The notes under the pieces were generated by a model. The model was not told the origin of the DNA. It was given only the letters and a program-made list of their open reading frames with translations, and searched no databases. The position numbers and the translations under genes were made by a program. From positions 18,360-82,359 of the forward strand of contig JBGTSY010000011.1 of the NCBI GenBank assembly GCA_041940025.1: a stretch of DNA of 64,000 nt, written 5' to 3'. The DNA comes from UBA5859 sp041940025. GTDB lineage: Bacteria; Pseudomonadota; Gammaproteobacteria; UBA5859. Positions 41,880 to 51,435 of the stretch are shown here, piece after piece. Each line of letters opens with the position of its first letter. The stretch's first letter is position 1.

Positions 41880-42719
41880 ATGTCTAATCCAATTGAGATT
41901 AAAATTGCGGATCCGCTTAATATTCAAGATCCAGCCGAACCCAGTGAGCCTCTGGTGAAGGTCAATGGTCAAATCATTAGCGACGCATCCATTGCTCAAG
42001 AAATGCAATATCATCCAGCGGACAGCAAAGAGCAGGCATATCATCAAGCAAGCCGAGCCTTAGTGATCCAGGAAATCCTGTGTCAACGCGCAGATGAACT
42101 CTTTGCAGAACACCCGGAAAAATTAGCACTAGATAAAGAAAATAAAATCGAATCACTATTAGATCAGGAAGTTGAAATCCCCACCCCATCCACAGAGGAA
42201 TTGCAACGATATTACGAAGCAAATACTCTAAAATTCAAGACTGACGATCTACTAGAAGTGAGCCATATATTGTTAGATGTGCCGCCGGATGAAATCGCCA
42301 TGCGGCACGAAGTCAAGAAGGAAGCTTATGTGCTCATTGAGAAATTGAATAAACACCCCAAACAATTCTCAAAAATGGCTAAATCCTATTCCTCTTGTCC
42401 TTCCAAAGAGACCGGAGGTAGCTTGGGACAAATTGGTAAAGGCCAAACTGTGCTTGAATTTGAGAAAGCGCTACAAACCTTGCCTGAGGGGCTGTCACCC
42501 CATCCGATTGAATCTCGCTACGGCTTCCATATTGTTCGCATAGACAGAAAAGTCGAAGGCAAACAATTACCATTTGAGATGGTGAAAGATCGCATACATC
42601 AGTACCTGTACACACAAGTACAGCGACGTGCCATTAGCCAGTATATTTCTCTGTTGTTAGCAGAAGCCGACATTGAAGGCATTGATTTAGATACCCCATC
42701 CAGTCCCTTGGTCCAGTAA
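41880..42719 (+). CDS. Parvulin-type peptidyl-prolyl isomerase of the nar operon
   Basis: 279 residues, no signal peptide, so cytoplasmic. The N-terminal helical part has VKVNGQIISDASIAQEMQYHP (SurA/NifM-like). The parvulin domain at about 122-225 has EVSHILLDVP, FSKMAKSYSSCPSKETGGSLGQIGKGQ and ESRYGFHIVRID. Four bp behind narI. An isomerase in this place is common in nar operons and is presumed to help NarGHI folding. A plus-strand terminator is not obvious; the hairpin downstream serves the opposite strand. Confidence 0.9.
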   Translation: MSNPIEIKIADPLNIQDPAEPSEPLVKVNGQIISDASIAQEMQYHPADSKEQAYHQASRALVIQEILCQRADELFAEHPEKLALDKENKIESLLDQEVEIPTPSTEELQRYYEANTLKFKTDDLLEVSHILLDVPPDEIAMRHEVKKEAYVLIEKLNKHPKQFSKMAKSYSSCPSKETGGSLGQIGKGQTVLEFEKALQTLPEGLSPHPIESRYGFHIVRIDRKVEGKQLPFEMVKDRIHQYLYTQVQRRAISQYISLLLAEADIEGIDLDTPSSPLVQ

Positions 42720-42720
42720 C

Positions 42721-42752
42721 AAAAAAAAAATAGCCACCCGATTGGGTGGCTA
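42721..42752 (-). terminator. Intrinsic terminator, minus strand
   Basis: TAGCCACCC (42731-42739) / GGGTGGCTA (42744-42752) with a 4-nt loop; ten A at 42721-42730 are a T-run on the minus strand. Terminates the exported-protein gene that ends at 42782 and may also stop nar transcripts. Confidence 0.88.
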
Positions 42753-42781
42753 CTTGAGTGTTAAATAGGTAACTCTACCGG

Positions 42782-44236
42782 CTAAATGCTACGTACATTT
42801 ATTAGAGGCAGATTGTCAGTTTCTTTTTCTTTAAACTCTGCCGGACCCATACCTAATTGATCCGGGAAGAAAAACTGCACGTCTAGATCAATTTCTTGAA
42901 AGTCTTTCGGTAATTCATACACATCAAAGCCTGCTCTGGGATAAGCACCGGGGAAATTTTCGAACTTCATTTCATTTTCAGGATCGTCCACATAAAGCAA
43001 TTTCACGCCGACAGGGAAGGTCTCAGGAATGTTGATTCGTGCAAAGACATCCCAACCATGGGGGCTAGACAACCATAACCAAGAACGTTCTCTATCTATA
43101 TCCAGATTCTTTTCAAAATCGCTTAATTCCCCGTCCACTATCGCCCAAGCATTACCATCTGGAGTGATCGCTGAATTAAAACGCGCACCGGTTTGATCAT
43201 TAAAATCTAAGGCGATATAGATGTGTGGCTCTACGAGAAAGCGAGTTAAAATATCTGCGCCGGGAATATTAATGCGCGCTTTAAAACCAAGCATTTGATC
43301 AAAAATGTCCATCTGGGCACGGATCTTAAAAACTGGGATTTTAGCCACAATCACGGTCAGTTTGATAATCACGTTAGTTTTTACCGGCCCGCTCACTGCA
43401 CCCACCGGAACCGCTTTGAGATCTTCGAAGGTGTTAAGATTCACTCTGGGTGCGAATCTGGTTAACACGCCAGTATCAATTTCTGCGTAGACTGAATCTA
43501 AAACGCGTGCGCCAGCTTTCGGTCCAATCAAAGCATAAAAATCTTCAAAATTCAGAAAGTTTTCGGTATCGGTGTCGAATCCAAAAAAGGTGGTTTTGGC
43601 CGCAGAGGTCTCAAAGTCATAAGTCACATAACTCACATCGGAACGTTCAGCAGAGCCTTTAACCACATAGACATATCTCTTTTGCCCATCACGCTCTAAT
43701 TCCACTTCTTTGACAATATTTAAATCGGATTCCCCTACAGTGGAGATGTGTTCACCCGTATCGCGGTACATAAACACCAATTGATCATTGTTATCCAATA
43801 CACCTAGGGTGCCGTCGATTTTTCCTTCACCTTCTAAATAGACCCACCCTTTGGTGTCGTACTCATCAAATTGAAATGGAATAGGAATTATCTTTCCTTG
43901 TCGAATGGTCACAAGGGATAACTGATCCAGCGATTCTCCTACCAGATCACCCAAATCACTCCCCGGTAACTCAACTGGATATAGATAGGTGAAATGGGTA
44001 AAGCCCAAATCTACAATTGCAGTTGAAAGTTGTTCAGGAGATAGTTTAGTCATCAATTCACTGTTTCTCGCGAGATAAGTTGGATCTGCCTTATACTCGC
44101 TCAACAATGATTGAAATTGTTCATCTGCCATGTATTCCACTTTTGCATGACTCAGTGGCGCGATGAGAAAAACAGACAGCGACAGCAAGAATGCGTAACG
44201 ATTGAACACAATTGAACTAACAGCTTTAACTCTCAT
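42782..44236 (-). CDS. Exported protein of unknown function
   Basis: 484 residues with a signal peptide (YAFLLSLSVFLIAPLSHA). The mature part is rich in beta strands and acidic and aromatic residues. Notable pieces: IPIPFQFDEYDTKGWVYLEGEGKIDGTLGVLDNNDQL and VYVVKGSAERSDVSYVTYDFE early, IKLTVIVAKIPVFKIRAQMDIFDQMLGFKARI in the middle, and SSPHGWDVFARINIP and YVDDPENEMKFENFPGAYPRAGFDVYELP late. I do not recognise the family. Only a few Cys, so not a cytochrome. It follows the PQQ-type propeller gene on the same strand (245 bp away), so the two could work together in the periplasm. Confidence 0.7.
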   Translation of the reverse strand: MRVKAVSSIVFNRYAFLLSLSVFLIAPLSHAKVEYMADEQFQSLLSEYKADPTYLARNSELMTKLSPEQLSTAIVDLGFTHFTYLYPVELPGSDLGDLVGESLDQLSLVTIRQGKIIPIPFQFDEYDTKGWVYLEGEGKIDGTLGVLDNNDQLVFMYRDTGEHISTVGESDLNIVKEVELERDGQKRYVYVVKGSAERSDVSYVTYDFETSAAKTTFFGFDTDTENFLNFEDFYALIGPKAGARVLDSVYAEIDTGVLTRFAPRVNLNTFEDLKAVPVGAVSGPVKTNVIIKLTVIVAKIPVFKIRAQMDIFDQMLGFKARINIPGADILTRFLVEPHIYIALDFNDQTGARFNSAITPDGNAWAIVDGELSDFEKNLDIDRERSWLWLSSPHGWDVFARINIPETFPVGVKLLYVDDPENEMKFENFPGAYPRAGFDVYELPKDFQEIDLDVQFFFPDQLGMGPAEFKEKETDNLPLINVRSI

Positions 44237-44481
44237 TTAGACCGTCCTCGATATTAATTTTTATGTTATTGATTACTCATCCGCAGCGACAACACCTGGG
44301 CGATAAATAAAGCTATTTACCCTAGCTTCATACGCTTTGGATTGATTGCTACATTTTTAGAATTTAACTCTACGATTTGTGCCTCGACAAATTCGACAGG
44401 CAAAAATTCTACGCATTTAAGGCAAAAATCGCCATCACTACAAATTATCGGTCGTTTAGCTAACTGGTTGCTAATTAGACT

Positions 44482-46110
44482 CTAGTTCTGTTCTACAGAA
44501 TAAACTAACAACACGTTACCAGCTTTTTCACCAAATATTTTATATCCGGAATTGACATACAGTTGATTACCCACGATTACCGGTCCATCTGCATCCAAAG
44601 AGCCACCTTTACCCTTTTTACCATCGGTGGTATCGACCTCAATGGTAGTATCTACTTCCCAGAGGATCTTCCCGTTACCAGAATCATAAGCACGTAATCG
44701 TCCATCCAATGCCCCGGAAAAAACCACTCCAGGAATCGCACTAGGCGCTGCGGAAAGACCAGGATCACACTCCTGACGATTATCGCAAATCGGTAATGCA
44801 GGCGTTTCCCACACGATAGAACCGTCCGTGGGTGACAGTGCATACAATCCTGGCAGTTTGCTCATGCTCGGATCTTCAGGCAGCGGCGCGTTTAAACCAG
44901 GTATGTCTTGAAGATAATCTGACACCGGAACATACAAACGTTCTCCGTCGTAGGTCATTCCCCAATGAATACCACCTAAGGCACCACCACGCCCAACTCT
45001 CTTTTGCCAAATCAATTTTCCATCGCGATCAGGATCTAAAGCGTACACCACGCCATTTTTTTGTCCTGCAAATATCCTATCTTCACCATTTGCCATGGCT
45101 GCTAACAGCGGCGAGGCACCGAAATCTAAATCCAGGCCTGGATTTTCCGGACAATTAATGGCTCCGGGTAACGCACACGCAAAATTCCACGCATCGTCGC
45201 GTGTGGCTTGAAACACCCATTTAATCTCTCCTGTTTCAAGATCCATCGCCAAGATAGCATCACTGGTATTCGTTGCAGGGTCGGAATAGTTTTCACCTGT
45301 ACCTACATACAGTAGACCGCGTTTCTCATCTATGGTCGGGCTATTCCAGATAGGCGCACCGGATGGGCCATATTGCGATACGAATAATTGGTTTCTACCC
45401 TGCTTGGTAGGCGCCTCAGATACATACTGTTGCCATATTTTTTCTCCAGATTTAGCATCTAGGGCTGCGACAGAGCCCCGAAATTTACAACATGCATAAA
45501 ATGGAAGTGCGGGTAATGCTACCTCGAACGAAGAGACTGGCACATACAACACGCCGTTGTGTAAAGTGGGCGATCCGGTAATGGTCGCCGCGATATGATC
45601 ATCTAAGGATGTTTTCCACACCCGTTCACCCGTTGACGCCCGTACCGCATGTGCGTGACCAAAAAAATCGCCAAAGAATAGTAATCTCTCCCCATTCGGC
45701 CCTGCATTACCAACGGAAATTGCAGTTCTAATTTCTGCATTGACACCAAATCCATCACCGGTTTTGTACTGCCAGCGAATACATCCGGTTTCTCTATCTA
45801 ACGCATAGAGTTTTCCTTTTTGACTGCCTACAAATACCGTATCCTCGGTGATCGCCGGCTGCGAGCGCGCCTTGTTTGCACGCGGGAAACGAAATGCCCA
45901 TTTCAGGGTGAGCTTGGAAACTGACTCTTTGTCAAGGGCGACGGTGTTGTGATCTATGTAGCGTGAATTGTTGGGATCAAATCCCCAACCACTCGCCAAA
46001 ATCGTCGCATCATCACGGTAAGCTTGATTCGTGTGTGGTGAACATGTCTGGGCGGATAGTGTATGACTTAAGCTCAAAGAAAAAATAGTTAGAATAATCC
46101 TACGCAACAT
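44482..46110 (-). CDS. PQQ-type beta-propeller dehydrogenase, polyvinyl-alcohol-dehydrogenase-like
   Basis: 542 residues with a signal peptide (ILTIFSLSLSHTLSA). Eight propeller repeats are recognisable by 'G.lyAlD..tG...W' (KLYALDRETGCIRWQ, HAHAVRASTGERVWK, SVAALDAKSGEKIWQ, AILAMDLETGEIKWV, VVYALDPDRDGKLIWQ, GLYALSPTDGSIVWE, RLRAYDSGNGKILWE). The vicinal Cys pair in ACCKFRGSVAALDA is typical of the polyvinyl alcohol dehydrogenase branch. The heme c domain of the cytochrome-type members is absent (no CxxCH), so a separate acceptor is needed. Could oxidise an alcohol in the periplasm; substrate unknown. Confidence 0.82.
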   Translation of the reverse strand: MLRRIILTIFSLSLSHTLSAQTCSPHTNQAYRDDATILASGWGFDPNNSRYIDHNTVALDKESVSKLTLKWAFRFPRANKARSQPAITEDTVFVGSQKGKLYALDRETGCIRWQYKTGDGFGVNAEIRTAISVGNAGPNGERLLFFGDFFGHAHAVRASTGERVWKTSLDDHIAATITGSPTLHNGVLYVPVSSFEVALPALPFYACCKFRGSVAALDAKSGEKIWQQYVSEAPTKQGRNQLFVSQYGPSGAPIWNSPTIDEKRGLLYVGTGENYSDPATNTSDAILAMDLETGEIKWVFQATRDDAWNFACALPGAINCPENPGLDLDFGASPLLAAMANGEDRIFAGQKNGVVYALDPDRDGKLIWQKRVGRGGALGGIHWGMTYDGERLYVPVSDYLQDIPGLNAPLPEDPSMSKLPGLYALSPTDGSIVWETPALPICDNRQECDPGLSAAPSAIPGVVFSGALDGRLRAYDSGNGKILWEVDTTIEVDTTDGKKGKGGSLDADGPVIVGNQLYVNSGYKIFGEKAGNVLLVYSVEQN

Positions 46111-46173
46111 GACTTAGGCTCCTTTGGCAAACTGAACACGTACTATTTATATTTTTAGTTTGCCTAACGATAC

Positions 46174-47259
46174 CTAAATTTTTTCTCGATTGACAGAATT
46201 ATTCTCTTCGCAGACTTGCCGTGCCGCCATCTCTGAGCCAAGAACGATGGCGAGCCACTTCGTGGTGTCTTGTTCTTCTAACCCTACTTTCAACACCATT
46301 GTTAAGGGAACAGAGAGCAACATGCCCACCGGACCCAGTATCCAACCCCAAAATACCAAGGAGAGAAACACGACCAATGTGGACAGACCCAAGCCTTTGC
46401 CCATCACTCTGGGTTCGAAGATATTCCCCATCAACACGTTAACCAATAAAAATCCAGCCGCCGTCGCTAATGCATGACCAATACCGAGTTGCACAAGCGC
46501 TAATAGCACGGCTGGAAACGCGGCGATAATCGAGCCTAAGTTTGGAATATAGTTTAATAAAAAGGCCACCAATCCCCACAGCAATGCGTAGTCGACGCCA
46601 AGTATCAACAACCAAACAGAAATGACAACCCCCGTGGCAAGACTGATAATTGTTTTAATGGCTAGATAGTGACGAACGCTAACTAATATTTTGCGGAATT
46701 GTTCGAATGAATCTTCTGAATCACCAAAAATTGCTCTTATTTTGGCTGGGTAACTGGTAATTTCCAGCAGGATAAACACAACCGCCAAAATAATTAAAAA
46801 AGCATTAGTCAGCACGCCTCCCAACTCAGTTAATGTGCTAGCCACCACTTGCATCGCTACCGCAGGGTTAAAATAGTCCAGTACTAAATCGTTAGAAATA
46901 CGAATTCCGAAGTGGGATAACCACTCAATAATATCGTTGAATATGTTCTGTAATCTAATCTGGTACAGGGGTAAATCTTCTGAAAATCCGGCTAAAGAGG
47001 TACCGATTAATGCACCCACGATAAGAAAGAGAAATATCGAAGCGACTAATACCAAACCCAAGGATAAGGCAGTAGGTATTCCTTTTTTGAGCAACCACAT
47101 ATAAGGGGGAGCAAAAATGACGGATAAAAATATTGCTAATATAAAAGGCACGACGATCGGCTGGGCCATGCGTAAACCAGCAAAAATGATGATTAAACAG
47201 GCCAATACAGCTAACACTTTCAGGGCGGTACTGCCGGAATTATTGTCAGCAACTTTCAT
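46174..47259 (-). CDS. AI-2E family transporter (PerM/UPF0118)
   Basis: 361 residues, about eight membrane helices. Characteristic segments: RMAQPIVVPFILAIFLSVIFAPPYMWL at the start, the hydrophilic stretch with amphipathic helices in the middle, and the C-terminal LLNYIPNLGSIIAAFPAVLLALVQLG and LVFWGWILGPVGMLLSVPLTMVLK. Family members export small molecules or act in Na+/H+ exchange; the name does not prove AI-2 export. Confidence 0.88.
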   Translation of the reverse strand: MKVADNNSGSTALKVLAVLACLIIIFAGLRMAQPIVVPFILAIFLSVIFAPPYMWLLKKGIPTALSLGLVLVASIFLFLIVGALIGTSLAGFSEDLPLYQIRLQNIFNDIIEWLSHFGIRISNDLVLDYFNPAVAMQVVASTLTELGGVLTNAFLIILAVVFILLEITSYPAKIRAIFGDSEDSFEQFRKILVSVRHYLAIKTIISLATGVVISVWLLILGVDYALLWGLVAFLLNYIPNLGSIIAAFPAVLLALVQLGIGHALATAAGFLLVNVLMGNIFEPRVMGKGLGLSTLVVFLSLVFWGWILGPVGMLLSVPLTMVLKVGLEEQDTTKWLAIVLGSEMAARQVCEENNSVNREKI

Positions 47260-47299
47260 CAGTCATATCAAACGTTATTCCGACATTGAATGTCGTAGG

Positions 47300-49210
47300 C
47301 TAGGGTAAGTTCAAATCCAAAACTTCGTTAAGGGTCTGTTTCAATTGTGCCGTGCTAAATGGTTTTTGTAAAAAACCGGCAATACCTTCATTAGAAAATT
47401 GCCGCATCGATTCTTGTGCAGCAAAACCGCTCATGAGCAATACTCTAATATTGGGATTGATCTCCTTCAGAGCATGATAGGTGTCCACGCCGTTCATCCC
47501 CGGCATAGTCAGATCGAGGATCACAGCTGAAATATCCGGATTCGATTGATAGACCTCAACTGCTTTTTCCCCGCAATTGACCATTTTAGCTGTCAACCCA
47601 AAGGATTCAAGCATGCGAACGGTCACCGTTGACACTGTTTCTTCATCATCCACAACCAATAGCATCTCGCCGTAGGCATCAACATCGACAGGCGAGTCTC
47701 TGTGGGTGTGGACCGCTTGTTCGATTACAGGTAGTAAAATGCGTATGTTCGTGCCAACGCCTAGCTCACTGCGGACTTGAATCGCGCCGTGGTGTGCCCT
47801 AACGATGCCCAAGACCGCTGCTAACCCCAAACCTCTACCGCCACTTTTTGTGGTAAAAAAAGGATCAAACAGCTTTTCTTTCGCAGATTCCGTTAAACCG
47901 ACACCGTTATCCTCAATCTCTAGGTAGACAAAGTCACCTGAAAGACTATCTGGTGAATATAGCATCATGGAAGCATCATGAGGCGCCAACCGTTGCAATC
48001 CTGTGCTTAAACGCACCATGCCACTTGTGTGACCGATTGCATCTGAGGCATTGCTCACTAAATTCAAGAAGATTTGCCGCAACTGAGTGGCATCTGCAGA
48101 TATATTGGGCAATCCATCGGTGAGGCAAAAATCGACAATGATTCCTCGATTCACCGATAACCTCAATAACTGTTTAGATTCTTGCAATAGGCTGTTAATG
48201 TCTTGCGGTTGAACAAAGTATTTGCCTTTTCCAGAATAGGCCAACATCTGCTTACACAATTCTGCGGCGCGAATTGCAGAAGTCTCAATCTGCTCTAGAT
48301 AGGACTCTAATCGAGAGCCTGGCTCTAACTGAGTGCGAGCCAATGTCGCATTACCGAGAATACCGGTCAAAATATTGTTGAACTCATGAGCAATACCGCC
48401 AGCCAGCATACCCAGGCTTTCATATTTTTGCCCTTCCTGCATTTTTTTGGACATTTTTCGGCGATCATCTTCCGAAATTTTCCTATCGGTAATATCCTGC
48501 ATGATACCGTTGATGCGAATCAGCTCCCCGGCCTCATTTGTCTCTCTTTCTAGAGTGGTATATACCCAACCCCAACCGTATGCGCCACGATAGATGCGAA
48601 ATTCTACGCTTGCGGATTCCAAACCTTGCTTGATGTTGTCTAAAGTTTGTCTGACTCGTTCTCGATCCTCTTCGTGCGCTTTCTCTAACACATCCTCAAG
48701 GAATAATGCTCCCAGTTTAAAATCCAAACCAAAGTGCTCAAACCCGTCACTCAGATAGATGCGTTCCCCATTGGCAATATCGATTGTCCAGTCAAAGATT
48801 TTCATGCGCTGAAAACCGCGCTCCAAACTCTTCTCTCTCTGGATAATCGATTGAGAATCCGCATCTCCTGGCACTAGAGTGAGACACACAGCTAGTTTAT
48901 CTTGGAAATCGATCGCCTGGATAAATGCTCTGCCCCATACGCACTCCCCTTCAGCCGGCTTAATCTTCACAATGAAGGGATTGGCAGGAACGGGATCAGA
49001 TGCGAGTTGCTGAAAAACTTCGGCGATTCCCGAAGTGCCAAAATCTATGATGAGATCCTGCAAGTACGATTGCTCCAATTCATCTTGGCTCATGCCAGTA
49101 AATTTCGAAGCGCCGCGATTCGCGAGCAAGATTTGCATACTTTCAGGATCAACCACTAAGTACAGGTGATGAGAGTTATCGAGAACAGTCCCGAAATAGG
49201 CTTCATTCAT
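47300..49210 (-). CDS. PAS-domain hybrid histidine kinase
   Basis: 636 residues, no membrane segments, so cytoplasmic. Two PAS-like domains (about 1-115 and 125-250) are followed by HisKA with phospho-acceptor His about 274 (GGIAHEFNNILTGILGN), an ATPase domain (NLVSNASDAIG; EIEDNGVGL; GGRGLGLAAVLGIV) and a receiver domain with Asp about 565 (VILDLTMPGMNG; LQKPFS). All catalytic motifs are intact, unlike the BarA-like protein at 15.7-17.5 kb. No partner regulator is adjacent. Confidence 0.92.
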   Translation of the reverse strand: MNEAYFGTVLDNSHHLYLVVDPESMQILLANRGASKFTGMSQDELEQSYLQDLIIDFGTSGIAEVFQQLASDPVPANPFIVKIKPAEGECVWGRAFIQAIDFQDKLAVCLTLVPGDADSQSIIQREKSLERGFQRMKIFDWTIDIANGERIYLSDGFEHFGLDFKLGALFLEDVLEKAHEEDRERVRQTLDNIKQGLESASVEFRIYRGAYGWGWVYTTLERETNEAGELIRINGIMQDITDRKISEDDRRKMSKKMQEGQKYESLGMLAGGIAHEFNNILTGILGNATLARTQLEPGSRLESYLEQIETSAIRAAELCKQMLAYSGKGKYFVQPQDINSLLQESKQLLRLSVNRGIIVDFCLTDGLPNISADATQLRQIFLNLVSNASDAIGHTSGMVRLSTGLQRLAPHDASMMLYSPDSLSGDFVYLEIEDNGVGLTESAKEKLFDPFFTTKSGGRGLGLAAVLGIVRAHHGAIQVRSELGVGTNIRILLPVIEQAVHTHRDSPVDVDAYGEMLLVVDDEETVSTVTVRMLESFGLTAKMVNCGEKAVEVYQSNPDISAVILDLTMPGMNGVDTYHALKEINPNIRVLLMSGFAAQESMRQFSNEGIAGFLQKPFSTAQLKQTLNEVLDLNLP

Positions 49211-50262
49211 GGATCTGGGGTTCGAATTTCTGGATGTAACTTAAATCCGATCAAAACAAAATTAAAAATTTTGCTGCCTGGACAAAATGAAACGGTCAAT
49301 CCAAGCACCGTAGTGAGCAGCTTAGCTAGGTTCAATACCAGAAGCAAGTTTTCTGTCTGATCTGATTAATAAATTTAAATTCGGAAGTCGCTACTAGCTA
49401 TTCCACATCAGTGTATAAATGCTGTAAGGATTCTTGGTTCAGGCGCAATGCCTCCACAATCGAGCCCCGCTTTGTTGCCAGTCTCAATCATCAGATAAGT
49501 TGCACGACACCCTCCACAGACGTGCGCACAGATTTAGTATGTCCATTTACAGAGTGTATTGACCCGCCTCAGAGCCCTACGAGTAATAGTGTCACACTCA
49601 TGATACTTTCGCACTACCCCACATAATAAAGGCGGTAGTCTCCAGGTTCTGGCCACCAGAGAGCGAACGAAAACCTACTGAGCAGGGTACTTTTTATCTT
49701 TGATATCGACTCATACTTGAAATCGGATCTGCATGACTCGTACGAAACATGGCTTAACAGCCTACCAGTCGATTTGCCACAGTCATCAACAAACCTAATG
49801 TGTAGGGTTGGTGTGGATTGATATAACACGAGCGTGTCCGTCCGAAAAAGAAGCAGATATTTACCACATAGGCGGCGGTATCCCAAAACCGCTGACAATA
49901 ATATAGATGATTTAGACGGTTCGGTTTTTTCCCCGCACTGGTCACTAGGTTAGTGACACCCCTCAAACATCGCACCATTTAATCGATTTATTTTTCTCTG
50001 TTGCTGCATCAAACTCAGTTGCAGGCATGCAGACGTCCTGAGTGATTACGCCAACTATTATGTTAAGGTCTCGAGATTCAGCATTTTTTTCTGCATTCAA
50101 TACAGACTGGCAGTTGTCGTGGGATCCCCATTCCCTGCACTACATTCTCTATCTGGTCGAGGGCAGCCTCGCTTGACGCCACAAACCGGCTCTCTGTTGT
50201 TAGAGGATTGTGGCGTTCTTTGTTGAATCAGTTTAATAGTGAAAAGACAGATGAAAATTGTG
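49211..50262. other. 1.05-kb intergenic region
   Basis: No credible gene: the open frames here lack ribosome sites and protein-like composition. One hairpin is seen at 50176-50216 (ACGCCACAA / TTGTGGCGT, 9 bp, with TCTTTG after it), which could be a weak plus-strand terminator. No repeat or mobile element recognised. Confidence 0.45.
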
Positions 50263-51435
50263 CTAATGGCGAGGCGAATAGAGAGGCGCTAGATACTGGT
50301 CGCTGGTTGACAGATGAATGAATTTCCAAGCAATGATTAGCGCAAAAGAGACCGTTATCGCAGCCATTAAATAAGTGTGTGACGCCCCTAATCTCTCCCA
50401 AGCGTAACCACTGTAGAGCCCACCGACCACACCTCCTAATCCAAACCCGATACTACTGTACAAGGCTTGTCCTCGGCTATGGGTGGCACCAACAAAATAG
50501 TAATGAACGAAACTGATGGCTACCGCATGACAAGTGCCATAAGAGACCGAATGAAGTAACTGAGCCACTAACAACGCGGGAAAATTTTCAACGCCGAAGC
50601 CGATCAATACCCAACGAACTGCGGACAACAATAAACTCCATAGGAGAATGCGGCGAATGCCCCATCGTACTATCCAACCTGGCATAAATAGAAATATAAC
50701 GATTTCGGCAACTACCCCCAATGACCACAGCACCCCGATCAGATCGCTGCCATATCCGGTTGACTCCAAATATATGGTGTAGAATGTGTAATAAGGGCCG
50801 TGAGCGATTTGAATTAGGAAACTCACCAGCAAAAACGCGATGACCTCAGGCCGACGTAGAATCGGACCAATTTTAACCGCACTCTGTGGCAAGGGGATTC
50901 TATTGGGACTCGGCACCATCAAGCTAGTCACATAGATTGCGATGAACAATAGGAATACGATCGGCGGTAAGATAGAGATCCCGAATCGGTCAACCAATAT
51001 ACCAAGCACCAGAGCCATGAATACAAAACCTGCCGAACCCCACAATCTTATTTGCGAGTAGTGATGCCCCTTATCTCCGAGTTGATTCATGGTAATGGTC
51101 TCAAACTGGGGTAAAACCGCGTTCCAAAAAAAGCTAAACAGGATCACCACTAACAACATGGGAAGGAAGCTTTCCACGATAAAGACGAAACAAAATGAGA
51201 GGGCCGCCAACAGCGACCCCATTCTTACCAAATACACATGACGCTGATACTTATCTGCCGCCCAAGCCCATAAATTTGGCGCAAAAATTTTTGTCAGCAT
51301 CTGAGCAGCAATCACTTGCCCAATCTGTGGCGGTGAAAATCCCAGGTGGCTTAGGTATAGCGCCCAAAATGGCAACAATGCGCCCAAACTGGAAAAATAG
51401 GCGGCATAGAATGTTGCTAAACGCCAACTAGGCAT
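50263..51435 (-). CDS. Major facilitator transporter, HcaT/LacY-like
   Basis: 390 residues, 12 membrane helices. The N-terminus FYAAYFSSLGALLPFWALYLSHLGFSPPQIGQVIA and then AKIFAPNLWAWAADKY fit the MFS_1-like group that includes the 3-phenylpropionate transporter HcaT and sugar-like carriers. Its ATG overlaps the last base of the aroC stop codon (TAATG), so it is translated in the aroC operon. Substrate unknown. Confidence 0.84.
   Translation of the reverse strand: MPSWRLATFYAAYFSSLGALLPFWALYLSHLGFSPPQIGQVIAAQMLTKIFAPNLWAWAADKYQRHVYLVRMGSLLAALSFCFVFIVESFLPMLLVVILFSFFWNAVLPQFETITMNQLGDKGHHYSQIRLWGSAGFVFMALVLGILVDRFGISILPPIVFLLFIAIYVTSLMVPSPNRIPLPQSAVKIGPILRRPEVIAFLLVSFLIQIAHGPYYTFYTIYLESTGYGSDLIGVLWSLGVVAEIVIFLFMPGWIVRWGIRRILLWSLLLSAVRWVLIGFGVENFPALLVAQLLHSVSYGTCHAVAISFVHYYFVGATHSRGQALYSSIGFGLGGVVGGLYSGYAWERLGASHTYLMAAITVSFALIIAWKFIHLSTSDQYLAPLYSPRH

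Noticed and set aside
49411..49978. Several overlapping frames of 70-95 codons in the 49-50 kb gap
   Set aside because: They overlap each other on both strands, lack ribosome sites and read as random sequence.
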